The notes beneath the pieces are model-generated. The model had not been told where the DNA came from. It was given only the letters and a program-made list of their open reading frames with translations, and ran no database searches. From Mycobacterium adipatum (GTDB taxonomy: Bacteria; Actinomycetota; Actinomycetes; Mycobacteriales; Mycobacteriaceae): a DNA stretch of 64,000 bases. Below are positions 7,594 through 17,200 of this stretch, one piece after another (the first letter of the stretch is position 1; the number at the start of each line of letters is the position of its first letter). The DNA is taken from assembly GCF_001644575.1 (NCBI RefSeq), contig NZ_CP015596.1:2418001-2482000 (forward strand), given 5' to 3'. Made by a program: the position numbers and the translations under genes.

Positions 7594-8385
7594 ATGCCGA
7601 CGTTCAAGCGCGGGAAAGCTACGCCGGACGCCGATGAGGCGGACGTCGCGGAGCTGTCCGCCGAGGAGGCGGAGGCGCTGGCCGCGGCGGCCGAGGCCGA
7701 GGCGGCCGCAGCGCGGGCCCGTGCCAATGTGCTGAAGGTGCAGCAGGCCAAAGTCGAACGGGAAGCCGAACGGGAAACCGAGGTACACGACGAGGTGTCC
7801 GGGGCCGAGGACGAGGTCGCCGAGAAGGACACCGGGGACACCGGTGCCGCGGGGGACTCCGCACCGCTGACGCCCGCCGCGCCTCGCCGCAGACGACTCG
7901 CGACCGCCGCCAGATACGCCGCGGTGTGCCTGGCGGTCATCGCCATCGCGGCGTTGGCCAGTACGAGTGCCTGGATCGTGGTCAAGCACCGTCAAGCCGA
8001 ACATCAGCGCGACCTCGCCGCGCAGTTCTCGGCCGCCGCACGTCAGGGTGTGGTGTCGTTGATGTCGTTGGATTTCAACCGCGCCAAGGACGATGTGCAG
8101 CGCATCGTCGACAACTCGACCGGCCAGTTCCGCGAGGATTTCCAGGCCCAGGCCGAGGAGTTCGCCAAGGTTGCCGAATCATCGAAGGTCGTCACCGAGG
8201 CGAACGTCACCGCGACCGCCGTGCAGACAATGACCGAGGACACCGCCGACGTGCTCGTCGCGGCCGCGTCGACCATTACCAACGCGCAGGGCGCGAAGGA
8301 CGACCCCCGCAGCTGGCGGCTCATCGTGAGCATGGCCCGCGACGGTGACCAAATCAAGATGGCGAAAGTCGAGTTTGCGCCGTGA
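7594..8385 (+). CDS. Mce-associated membrane protein (orphan Mas)
   Basis: A 263-residue protein with ATG at 7594 preceded by AGGAGG at 7583-7588. The first 115 residues are acidic and Ala/Glu-rich, with coiled-coil potential (an AEEAEALAAAAEAEAAAARARAN-type stretch) and cytosolic character. A single membrane helix follows at about 110-130 and then a soluble domain (about 135-263) typical of Mas proteins that accompany Mce lipid importers. No mce or yrbE genes are present, so this is an orphan pair. Orphan Mas proteins (OmamA/OmamB class) are known to stabilise Mce complexes encoded elsewhere. Its position behind catabolic ligase genes suggests that import and breakdown of the substrate are co-regulated. 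Confidence 0.8.
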   Translation: MPTFKRGKATPDADEADVAELSAEEAEALAAAAEAEAAAARARANVLKVQQAKVEREAERETEVHDEVSGAEDEVAEKDTGDTGAAGDSAPLTPAAPRRRRLATAARYAAVCLAVIAIAALASTSAWIVVKHRQAEHQRDLAAQFSAAARQGVVSLMSLDFNRAKDDVQRIVDNSTGQFREDFQAQAEEFAKVAESSKVVTEANVTATAVQTMTEDTADVLVAAASTITNAQGAKDDPRSWRLIVSMARDGDQIKMAKVEFAP

Positions 8386-9020
8386 CCGTGAAGAACGACG
8401 AAGAGCTGTTGACCGCTGAGGCAGTCGACACCGTGGACAGCCCGGACGACGCCGAGGCGAGCGCCGAGCCGACGACGGTGGCGGCCACACCACCGGATCG
8501 GCCCGCCGGACCCCTGCGCCGGGTGTTGCAGGGCGCTGCACGTTTCTGGGTTGTCATCGTGTTGATCACCGCTCTGGCGGTGACCGGGGGTGTGACCGCG
8601 TGGTTGTACGTCAACCAGTACCGGCCCGACCAGGCCACCGGAAGTGCCGCTGCCGACTCGGCACTCAACGCCGCCAAGGACGGAACCGTTGCGTTGCTGT
8701 CGTATTCGCCGGAGACTCTCAACGAGGACTTCACCAACGCCAAGACACACCTGACCGGTGATTTCCTGAATTACTACAACCAGTTCACCGAGCAGATCGT
8801 CACGCCCGCGGCCACCAAGAAATCGGTCAAGACGACGGCGGCGATCGTGAACGCCGCGGTGGCCGAGCTGCATCCGGAATCGGCCGTGGTGCTGGTGTTC
8901 CTCAATCAAACCACCACCAGCACCGAGAACCCGGACGGATCCTTTTCCACCAGTGCGGTCAAGGTCGGGCTGACGAAGGTGGGCGACGCCTGGCTGATCT
9001 CGTCCTTCGACCCGGTGTAG
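8382..9020 (+). CDS. Mce-associated membrane protein (orphan Mas), second of pair
   Basis: A 212-residue protein from GTG at 8382, overlapping the previous stop by 4 bp (GTGA). It has an acidic N-terminal tail, one membrane helix (about residues 49-72) and a periplasmic domain of about 140 residues with ETLNEDFTNAKTHLTGDFLNYYNQF and a C-terminal DAWLISSFDPV, the usual Mas ending. Mas proteins are normally encoded in pairs, as here. The shared architecture and coupling suggest the two proteins act as one unit at the inner membrane. Confidence 0.8.
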   Translation: MTVKNDEELLTAEAVDTVDSPDDAEASAEPTTVAATPPDRPAGPLRRVLQGAARFWVVIVLITALAVTGGVTAWLYVNQYRPDQATGSAAADSALNAAKDGTVALLSYSPETLNEDFTNAKTHLTGDFLNYYNQFTEQIVTPAATKKSVKTTAAIVNAAVAELHPESAVVLVFLNQTTTSTENPDGSFSTSAVKVGLTKVGDAWLISSFDPV

Positions 9021-9079
9021 CGGTCCCGGCGGCGGTGCCCCAGGCGACCTCGATCGGCCGTGCCGATACATTGACCGCG

Positions 9080-9706
9080 GTGACCATCTCAGCGATCCTG
9101 CCGCTGCCGGCCTCGGTGGCAAGCAACCGGGCTTCGGTGCTCACCCCGGTCGAGGGCGAGTCCGCACTGGTGCGGATCGTGCGCGCACTGGCCCCGGCGG
9201 TCACCGAGGTGCTGGTGACCTCCGATGATGCGCTGATCGATGATGTTCGCGCGGGCCTGGCCGGTGTGTCGGCGCGGGTCATCGCGGCCGGCGTGAACGC
9301 GAGCACCGCAGACTGTCTGACGGCAGCCACGGGTCACCTTCGGACCGGCGCCGCCACACATGTGCTGGTGGCCGACCACCGCCATCCGGTGATGTCGCGT
9401 GACCTGATCGACCGCGTCATCACCGCCCTGTCGGACGGCGCGGCGGTGGTGGTCCCGGTGCTGCCGGTCACCGACACCGTGAAACAGGTTGACGAGCAAG
9501 GGGTTATCCAGTCCACCGTGGACCGTTCGGAGCTCGCGATCACCCAGTACCCCTACGGCGCCGCGGTCCCGCGGCTGGGCGATCTGCGCACCGTTCTGAA
9601 CGCCGGAGCCGAGCTGGTGCGCGTCGCCGGGGACGCCGACGCGATCCCGTTCGACCTGCCGGCAGATGCCGCGCTGCTGGCCGCGGTCATCGCCTGTCGG
9701 CGTTGA
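9080..9706 (+). CDS. Degenerate IspD-family (MEP cytidylyltransferase-like) protein
   Basis: A 208-residue protein from GTG at 9080. The C-terminal half has the IspD layout: VLVADHRHPVMSRDLIDRVI where IspD has HDAARP, TDTVKQVDEQGVIQSTVDRSELAITQYP where IspD has DSVK...TVDRxxLxxxQTPQ, and a final loop. The N-terminal nucleotide-binding signature (LAAGxGxR...K) is replaced by ILPLPASVASNRASV, lacking the glycine-rich loop, and QTPQ is changed to TQYP. It is probably inactive as a cytidylyltransferase or has a new role. It converges on and overlaps by 20 bp a paralogue that keeps the motifs. Confidence 0.65.
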   Translation: MTISAILPLPASVASNRASVLTPVEGESALVRIVRALAPAVTEVLVTSDDALIDDVRAGLAGVSARVIAAGVNASTADCLTAATGHLRTGAATHVLVADHRHPVMSRDLIDRVITALSDGAAVVVPVLPVTDTVKQVDEQGVIQSTVDRSELAITQYPYGAAVPRLGDLRTVLNAGAELVRVAGDADAIPFDLPADAALLAAVIACRR

Positions 9707-10418
9707 CCGTCGCGGCCAGCAGATGCTCGGCCAGTCGGATGTCCGGAGGATAGGTGACTTTGAGATTGCTTGCGGCACCGCCGAACACCCGCACCTCGAC
9801 ATCGGTGAAATGTTGGACGCACGCCGAGGTGTCGGTGCCGTCGAAACCCTGGGCCTCGGCGCGGCGATAGGCCTCGAGCAACGGTCCGGCCCGGAAGGCC
9901 TGCGGTGTCTGGACCCGGACCAGGCGTCCGGTCAGGGGCTCCAACCCGCCGTCGGGTAGCGGCCGGGCCAGGCCCGAGGCGGGCAGCGCGGGCACGGCAC
10001 CGCCATAGGCGCGGGCAGTATCCAGTGCGGTTCGCATCAGGTCCGGGCCGGCCAAGGGTCGGGCGGCGTCGTGGATGAGCACGACGTCCACGGCCCCGCT
10101 CTCGATATCGGCACACAGGTGGCCCAACACGTTGAACTCCGAATCGTGGCGACTCTCGCCGCCCTCGACGAGTTCGACCGCGATACCGGGCAGGTCCTCG
10201 TGCAGCGCGCGAGCCGCCACGTCCCGCTCACCGCGTCGGTACACCAGAATCACCCGGTCGATTCCGGCGGTCTCGGCCACTGCCCGCACCGACCAGGACA
10301 GCATCGACGCGCCGGCCAGCCTCAGGTAGGCCTTGTTGCCGTCGGCGCCGACCCGTGAGCCCATCCCGGCGGCGAGCACCACGCCGACCGCGGCGCGGGG
10401 ACCGGACACAGTGGACAC
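9687..10418 (-). CDS. 2-C-methyl-D-erythritol 4-phosphate cytidylyltransferase-like protein (IspD paralogue)
   Basis: A 243-residue protein starting with GTG at 10418. It has all the usual IspD signatures: VVLAAGMGSRVGADGNKAYL (Arg and Lys for CTP binding), VLIHDAARPL, RVQTPQAFR and near the C terminus NLKVTYPPDIRLAE with the substrate-binding lysine. IspD makes CDP-methylerythritol in the non-mevalonate isoprenoid pathway. The main mycobacterial ispD sits elsewhere beside ispF and carD (recalled from M. tuberculosis), so this is likely a second copy or a related CDP-sugar-alcohol enzyme. It is oriented tail to tail with a degenerate paralogue. Confidence 0.75.
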   Translation of the reverse strand: MSTVSGPRAAVGVVLAAGMGSRVGADGNKAYLRLAGASMLSWSVRAVAETAGIDRVILVYRRGERDVAARALHEDLPGIAVELVEGGESRHDSEFNVLGHLCADIESGAVDVVLIHDAARPLAGPDLMRTALDTARAYGGAVPALPASGLARPLPDGGLEPLTGRLVRVQTPQAFRAGPLLEAYRRAEAQGFDGTDTSACVQHFTDVEVRVFGGAASNLKVTYPPDIRLAEHLLAATVNADRR

Positions 10419-10486
10419 CCGCTCACGCTAGCCTGTGCGGTCGGTGAACCGGTGCAGGCCGGAACCATCGGGGAGAGGATGATCGG

Positions 10487-11749
10487 GTGAGCGTTTCCAC
10501 ACCACCGCCTTCGGGTCCCGCCGCGGCGCACCGCCTTCGGCGGATGTCGGGCCGTGACCCGCATGAGCCGCACCGCACCGCCACCCCGCTGGAACTGCTC
10601 TTCGATCTCACCTTCGTGGTCGCGTTCGGCGTCGCGGCATCGGAGTTCGCCCACGCGATGGCCGCCGGTCATGTCGGGGCGGGACTGGCGGGCTTCGGAT
10701 TCGCGATCTTTGCGGTCTGCTGGGCCTGGATCAACTTCACCTGGTTCGCCTCCGCCTACGACACCGACGACTGGGTGTACCGGCTGATGACGATGGTCCA
10801 GATGGTGGGCGTGCTGATCCTGGCCCTCGGCGTCCCGGACCTGTACGCCTCGCTGGAGCACGGCGGGCATGTCGACAACGCGGTGATCGTGGCCGGGTAC
10901 GTCGTGATGCGGGTCGCGATGGTGGGGCAGTGGCTGCGGGCGGCCCGACAGGATCCGGCCCGGCGCAGCACCTGCCTGACCTATGTCGCGGCCATCGCGG
11001 TTGCCCAGGTGGGTTGGATCGCCGCGATCTTCGTGCACACCTCGCTCGCGGTCACGTTCGGCATCGTGGTGGCGTTGATCGGTGTCGAGATGCTCGGACC
11101 CTTCCTTGCCGAGCGCCGGGCCGGCGGCACCCCGTGGCACGCCCACCACATCGCCGAACGCTACGGACTGATGGCGATCATCGCGCTGGGCGAGGGCGTG
11201 GTCGGCACGGTGGCGACCTTGTCGGCGGTGGTCCACGACCAAGGCTGGACCACCGACGCGGTCCTGGTCGCGCTGGCCGGCACCGGGCTGACCTTCGGCA
11301 TGTGGTGGCTGTTCTTCATGGTGCCCTCGGCGCAGTTGCTGCATGCGCACCGCGAAACCTCGTTCTGGTTCGGCTATCTGGCGATCCTGCTGTTCGGTGC
11401 GATCGTCGCCACCGGCGCCGGTCTGCACGTGGCGGCCTACTACCTCGAGGAGCACTCGGTGCTGAGTTCGCAGGCAACGGTGCTGTCGGTGGCGATACCG
11501 GTCGGGGCCTACATCGCGGTGATCTATCTGCTGCACGCGCTGCTGCTGCGCAGCGTGAACGCGGTCCACCTCATGTTGGCCGTGCTGACCGTGGCGGTCC
11601 TGGTGGGTGCGGTGGTGCTGGCCCTGTCCGGTGTGTCGATGGCACTGTGCCTGCTGGTCGCGTCGGCGGCGCCGATGGTGGCGGTGATCGGCGATGAGTG
11701 GGTGGGTCACCGGCACACCGCGGCCAAGCTGGCCGCCCGGATCGGCTAG
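10487..11749 (+). CDS. Low temperature requirement protein A (LtrA) family membrane protein
   Basis: A 420-residue polytopic membrane protein starting with GTG at 10487 behind GGGGAGAGGA. The N-terminal TPLELLFDLTFVVAFG and the internal HIAERYGLMAIIALGEGVVGT are the defining motifs of the LtrA family (first described from cold growth in Listeria; biochemical role unknown). About eleven hydrophobic segments fill the rest. Its stop overlaps the stop of the convergent MFS gene within a shared CTAG at 11746-11749. No operon partner is evident. Confidence 0.88.
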   Translation: MSVSTPPPSGPAAAHRLRRMSGRDPHEPHRTATPLELLFDLTFVVAFGVAASEFAHAMAAGHVGAGLAGFGFAIFAVCWAWINFTWFASAYDTDDWVYRLMTMVQMVGVLILALGVPDLYASLEHGGHVDNAVIVAGYVVMRVAMVGQWLRAARQDPARRSTCLTYVAAIAVAQVGWIAAIFVHTSLAVTFGIVVALIGVEMLGPFLAERRAGGTPWHAHHIAERYGLMAIIALGEGVVGTVATLSAVVHDQGWTTDAVLVALAGTGLTFGMWWLFFMVPSAQLLHAHRETSFWFGYLAILLFGAIVATGAGLHVAAYYLEEHSVLSSQATVLSVAIPVGAYIAVIYLLHALLLRSVNAVHLMLAVLTVAVLVGAVVLALSGVSMALCLLVASAAPMVAVIGDEWVGHRHTAAKLAARIG

Positions 11750-13011
11750 CCGCGCGCCGGTTCGAAGGTCTCCAGCAGGGACCGTTCCTGCTCGGCCTTC
11801 ATCAGTCGCCGGGCCTTGCGCCGAGTGACCAGAATGCCGATGACGGCCAGCACCCAGACGATGTACTGCAGCGTCCAGGCGTGCCGGAACGACTCGACGG
11901 AGTATCCGCCCTCGTGGTCGAGGACCCAGCCCATCGCCTGCATCAGCAGCAGGGAGGCCAGGAAGCCGCCCATGTTGACGAAGCCCTGCGCGGTGCCCAG
12001 GGTGGCGCTCGGATTGAACGTGCGGGCGAAATCGAAGCCCACCATCGAGCCGGGTCCACCGACGGAGATGATGACGACGAGCACGACGAGCAGCCACAGC
12101 GGCGCCTGGCCAGGCAGGGCCAGCACGATCGTCCAGATCAACGCATTGCTGCCGATGATGGCCAGGACCATCAGCGAGCGCTTGTGTGGGTAGCGGCCGG
12201 TCAGGACGCCGAGCACGATGCCGGCGGAGATCGCGGTCACGACCGAGATGGTGAGCAGCATGCCGGCCACCGCACGGGTCTGGCCCTGGGCGGCGGTGAC
12301 GTAGGGGACACCCCACATCAGGGCGAAGGCGGTGACCGAGAACTGGGTGCCCATATGGGTGAAGAACCCGAGCCGGGTGCCCGGACGCATCCACACCGTG
12401 CGCAGGCTGGTCATGGTGTCTCGCACCGTCATGGTCTCGGTGGTCACGAGCCGGCCGGACGGCGTGTTCTGCAACAGGGCGGCCGCGAGCACCATGGTGA
12501 GCACGCCGAACGCGGTGACCGACAGGTACGCCGATGTCCAGCCGCTGACCCCCAGCAACGCCAGGAACGGCACCGCGGAAAGCACCTGCCCGAGTTGGCC
12601 GCTGATCCCGGTGAGCTGCGTCAGCAGCGGCACCCGCTTGGCGGGGAACCAGTGGGGCACCAGCCGCAGCACGGAGATGAAGGTGACGGCGTCACCGAGC
12701 CCGACGACAGCACGTGCGGCCAGGGCCATCGGCAGTGAGTCGGTGAGCGCGATGGCGAGTTGTCCGGTGACCATCAGCGCGGCGCCGGAAACGATCAGCA
12801 GCTTGGAGCCGTAGCGGTCCAGCAGCACGCCGGCGGGGACCTGGGCGCCGGCGTACACGATGATCTGCAGCACCACGAATGTCGACAGCACGCTGGGCCC
12901 CGCGTGGAAGCGGTCGCCGGCCTCCAGGCCGGACACGCCCAGAGTGGTCCGGTTGAGCACCGCCACCACGTATGCCAGGAGTCCGGTGGCCCAGATGATC
13001 CAGGGACGCAC
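11746..13011 (-). CDS. Major facilitator superfamily transporter
   Basis: A 421-residue carrier with about twelve membrane segments, GTG start at 13011 and a ribosome site (AGAGGT) 6 nt upstream. The loop between segments 2 and 3 has LLDRYGSKLLIVSG, the MFS motif A position, and the mid loop has TGRYPHKRSLMVL. It resembles the anion:cation symporter / nitrate-type permease branch, but the substrate is not clear. It is transcribed toward ltrA. A GGTGAG-ATCC-CTCACC inverted repeat at 13090-13105 lies about 80 bp upstream and could be its control site. Confidence 0.85.
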   Translation of the reverse strand: MRPWIIWATGLLAYVVAVLNRTTLGVSGLEAGDRFHAGPSVLSTFVVLQIIVYAGAQVPAGVLLDRYGSKLLIVSGAALMVTGQLAIALTDSLPMALAARAVVGLGDAVTFISVLRLVPHWFPAKRVPLLTQLTGISGQLGQVLSAVPFLALLGVSGWTSAYLSVTAFGVLTMVLAAALLQNTPSGRLVTTETMTVRDTMTSLRTVWMRPGTRLGFFTHMGTQFSVTAFALMWGVPYVTAAQGQTRAVAGMLLTISVVTAISAGIVLGVLTGRYPHKRSLMVLAIIGSNALIWTIVLALPGQAPLWLLVVLVVIISVGGPGSMVGFDFARTFNPSATLGTAQGFVNMGGFLASLLLMQAMGWVLDHEGGYSVESFRHAWTLQYIVWVLAVIGILVTRRKARRLMKAEQERSLLETFEPARG

Positions 13012-13840
13012 GCGGACCTCTTTCGGTGATGTCGGGAAGGGTTGCCCGGCAATCGTCCCAAATTCGTGGGATGAATCTCCAGTTATTTATGGTGAGATCC
13101 CTCACCGATATTGCTGGATGCGGTATCTGAACAGTCCGTCGCGCATCGGTCCGGTAGCTGGGCGGCGGGATCGGCCCGACGAACAACCTGATGCGGGCGG
13201 CTGTCGATCCGCCCAAGGGTCACCGCGCGGCAGGCGGGGCACCACGCAGCGGCCCGGGCGGGGAGGCTGGCGGGGACCTCGGACCGGGGGTGGCGCACGC
13301 CGCACACCGCTGGCAACGACACGGCGCGGCCGGTGGTGCGGGCATCACCGGCCGCCGGCCCGCCCGACGGGGACCCGGTCGCGGTGGGTCGCCGCCGCAC
13401 CCGGCGACGACCGGTGGGCGCGGCAGCGACCTGCGGGCGGTGCGAAACCGGATGCGCGGACCGACGCCCGTTGGTCCGAAAGGGCCCGGTGCGGTGGTAT
13501 TCGTGCGTACCACCGGCGGTGCCTTCGGGCGCGCCGGCGCGCGCGGTGCTTCGGTCGGCGCCGCCGTCGGAATGGGGCCATCCGGCGCGCCCGCGGCGGT
13601 GTCGGGGTCAGGCGTCACCCGGATCTTGGCGACCGGAGTCGGCAGGCAGCTGCAAAACTTACCGATCAGTAATAATTTCCAGCAAACTAAATTGCGGCCG
13701 TCGGGCCGCTGGGTGGACACATATGGGCGATGTGTTCTCTCGTGGATGGCATTCTCGATGCCGCCGCGGGTGCCGGAGAACATGAAATTCTTAGATAACG
13801 ATTTCATAACGGCATCGCGCTGATCTGGGAAGTTATAGCT
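13012..13840. other. Long non-coding stretch upstream of fas, with a very GC-rich block
   Basis: About 830 bp between the MFS start and the fas control region holds no gene I can support. From about 13110 to 13630 it is extremely GC-rich with long open frames in several directions whose products are Pro/Arg/Gly/Ala low-complexity. From 13640 it becomes AT-richer, with GAAAT...ATTTC inverted arms near 13783-13805. It could hold a long leader, an untranslated RNA or a decayed gene. Confidence 0.4.
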
Positions 13841-13848
13841 ACTCGACC

Positions 13849-13953
13849 GTAACCACCTGCATGCAGGACGTTTGTCCCGCAGAGGATTGACCCGCGTGGT
13901 GACCTTTGTTACCCAACGTATGGTTACCCGTCCGTAGAACTCGCCAGTAACCA
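13849..13953 (+). promoter_or_regulatory. Cluster of GTTACC/GTAACC half-sites upstream of fas (candidate FasR region)
   Basis: Four copies of one hexamer occur within 105 bp: GTAACC at 13849, GTTACC at 13908, GGTTACC at 13922 and GTAACC at 13947. TGGTTAC (13921-13927) and GTAACCA (13947-13953) form a perfect 7-bp inverted repeat with a 19-nt spacer. GGTGAC-CTTT-GTTACC at 13898-13913 is a second near-palindrome. The block lies 265-370 bp before the fas start. In mycobacteria the TetR-type activator FasR binds inverted repeats in this promoter; assigning these sites to FasR is inference. Confidence 0.5.
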
Positions 13954-14217
13954 TTTAGAGGCGGAAAATTGCCCTAGCTCTTATGACACTCTTAGTGGGG
14001 TTGGGCTGCCCTCCGGGCACGTCCGGATCCGGGACCAGGTGATGCCGGATCGCCCGGACGACACCAGTCCAACGGAGATTCAAAGCCGAATCACCGCAGA
14101 CCACCAGGACGACGGGACCGTCGGGGATCCCGTACGCATCCTCGCCGCGACGACGCGGCACACCGGTACGAACAGCGACAGTGCGTGAAGAAGACTGCAC
14201 CGAGGGAGATACAAGAC

Positions 14218-17200
14218 GTGACGATCAACGAGCACGACAGGGTGACAGCCGGTACCAAGAGCAGCCTGGGCGAGGGTTCGTTGTCGGGCGCGCACGCGCT
14301 CGTCGATCTGCTGAACGCCGGTGAGCCGTACGCCGTCGCGTTCGGCGGTCAGGGCGGCGCCTGGTTGGAGAGCCTGGAGGAGCTGGTCAGCTCCGCCGGC
14401 ATCGAGTCCGAACTCAGCGAGCTGGTCGGCGAGGCCGCGCTGCTGCTGGAACCGGTGGCCCGCGAGCTCGTCGTCGTGCGTCCGATCGGTTTCGAGCCCC
14501 TGCAGTGGGTGCGCGCGCTGGCTGCCGAGGAACCGCTGCCCGATACCAAGCAACTCACCACCGCCGCCATCTCCGGCCCCGGCATCCTGCTGACCCAGAT
14601 GGCCGCCATCCGCGCACTGACGCGCCAGGGTCTGGATCTGATGGGCACCCCGCCCGTCGCGATGGCCGGCCACTCCCAGGGCATCCTGGGCGTCGAGTCG
14701 CTCAAGGCGAAAGGCACCCGCGATGCCGAGCTGCTCGCCCTGCTCCAGCTGATCGGCGCCGCCGGTTCGCTGATCTCGCGCCGCCGCGGCATGGTCGGCC
14801 GCGGGGACAAGAGTCCGATGGTCTCGGTGACCAACGTCGACCCCGCCCGGATCGCCGAACTGCTCGAAGACTTCTCCACCGACGTGCGCACCGTGCTGCC
14901 CCCGGTGCTGTCCATCCGCAACGGCCGCCGCTCGGTCGTCATCACCGGGACCCCCGAACAACTCGGCCGCTTCGAGCTCTACTGCTCGAAGATCACCGAG
15001 AAGGAAGAAGCCGAGCGGAAGAACAAGCTGCGCGGTGGCGCGGTGTTCGCGCCGGTGTTCAATCCCATCCAGGTCGAGGTCGGATTCCACACCCCGCGCC
15101 TGGCCGACGGCGTGGCGCTCGTGGACCGCTGGGCCGCCAAGTGCGGTATCGACCCCGAGCTGGCGCACGCCATGACCGAGTCGATCTTCGTCAGCCCGAT
15201 CGACTGGGTCGCCGACGTGGAAGCCCTGCACACCGCGGGTGCCCGCTGGATCATCGACCTCGGCCCCGCCGACACGCTCACCCGCCTGACCGCCCCGGTG
15301 ATCCGCGGGCTGGGCATCGGCATCGTGCCGGCCGGCACCCGTTCCGGTCAGCGCAGCCTGTTCACCGTCGGCGCGGTGCCCGAGGTGCCCGCCCCGTGGA
15401 GCAGCTATGCGCCGACGACGGTCGCCCTGCCCGACGGGTCGGTCAAGCTGTCCACCAAGTTCACTCGCCTCACCGGCCGGTCGCCGATCCTGCTGGCCGG
15501 GATGACCCCGACCACCGTGGATGCCAAGATCGTCGCCGCGGCCGCGAACGCCGGGCACTGGGCCGAGCTCGCCGGTGGTGGCCAGGTCACCGAGAAGATC
15601 TTCGAAGACCGCGTCGCCGAACTGACCCAGCTGCTGGAGCCGGGCCGCGCCATCCAGTTCAACTCGCTGTTCCTGGACCCGTACCTGTGGAAGCTGCAGC
15701 TCGGTGGCAAGCGCATCGTGCAGAAGGCGCGCCAGTCCGGTGCCCCCATCGACGGTGTCGTCGTCACCGCGGGCATCCCCGAGCTGGATGAGGCCGTCGC
15801 GCTCATCGAGGAACTCAACGAGATCGGCATCACCCATGTGGTGTTCAAGCCGGGCACCGTCGACCAGATCAAGTCCGTCATCAAGATTGCGGCCGAGGTT
15901 CCGGGCAAGGACGTCATCGCCCACATCGAGGGCGGCCGCGCCGGTGGTCACCACTCGTGGGAGGACCTCGACGACCTGCTGCTGGCCACCTATGCCGACC
16001 TGCGCAAGCTGTCCAACATCACCATCTGCGTGGGCGGCGGCATCGGCACCCCCGAGCGGGCCGCCGACTACCTGGCCGGACGTTGGGCGCAGGACTACGG
16101 CTTCCCGCTGATGCCGGTCGACGGCATCCTGGTGGGCACCGCGGCGATGGCCACGCTGGAGGCCACCACCTCCCCGGCCGTCAAGCAACTGCTCGTCGAC
16201 ACCAAGGGCACCGATGTCTGGGTCGGGGCCGGAAAAGCGCAGGGCGGCATGGCCTCCGGGCGCAGCCAGCTCGGCGCCGACATCCACGAGATCGACAACA
16301 CCGCCTCGCGCTGCGGGCGACTGCTCGACGAGGTCGCCGGTGACGCCGACGCGGTCGCCGAGCGCCGCGACGAGATCATCGCCGCGATGGCCGACACCGC
16401 CAAGCCGTACTTCGGCGATGTCTCCGACATGACCTACCTGCAGTGGCTGGACCGCTACGTGGAGCTGGCGATCGGCGACGGTGACTCCACCGCCGATACC
16501 AAGGCCGCCGACTCGCCGTGGCTCGACATCACCTGGCGCGATCGCTTCGAGGAGATGCTCAAGCGCGCCGAGGCCCGCCTGCACCCGGCCGACTCCGGTC
16601 CGATCGACACCCTGTTCGCCGGCACCGAGGGTGCGGCCCTGCTGGAGCATCCCGCTGCCGCGGTGGACACCCTGCTCAACCGGTACCCGGACGCCGAGAA
16701 CATCAAGCTGCACCCGGCCGATGTGCCGTTCTTCACCACCCTGTGCAAGACCCCCGGTAAGCCGGTCAACTTCGTGCCGGTCATCGACAAGGACGTGCGC
16801 CGCTGGTGGCGTAGCGATTCGCTATGGCAGGCCCACGACGCCCGCTACACCGCCGACCAGGTCTGCATCATCCCCGGCACCGCGGCCGTCGCGGGTATCA
16901 CCCGGGTCGACGAACCGGTCGGTGAGCTGCTGGACCGCTTCGAGCAGGCCGCCATCGACGAGGTGAGCGCAACAGGCGCGGTGCCGGTTCCTGTGGTGTC
17001 CCGCCGCCAGGCCAGCGCCGCGGTCACCGGACCCATTGCGGTGGTGCTGGATTCGCCCGACGTGTTGTGGGCCGGCCGCACCGCCATCAACCCGGTGCAC
17101 CGCATCGGCGCCCCCAGCGAGTGGCAGGTCAACGAGAACCGCTCCGCGGTGCACCCGTCCACCGGTTCGCGGATCGAGCTGACCGATGCCGGTGTCACGC

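Noticed and set aside
13191..13954. Long open frames on both strands upstream of fas (about 210 and 244 codons)
   Set aside because: Products are Arg/Pro/Gly/Ala low-complexity from a GC-extreme block, with no ribosome sites, no domains and full mutual overlap; best read as GC-driven open frames.
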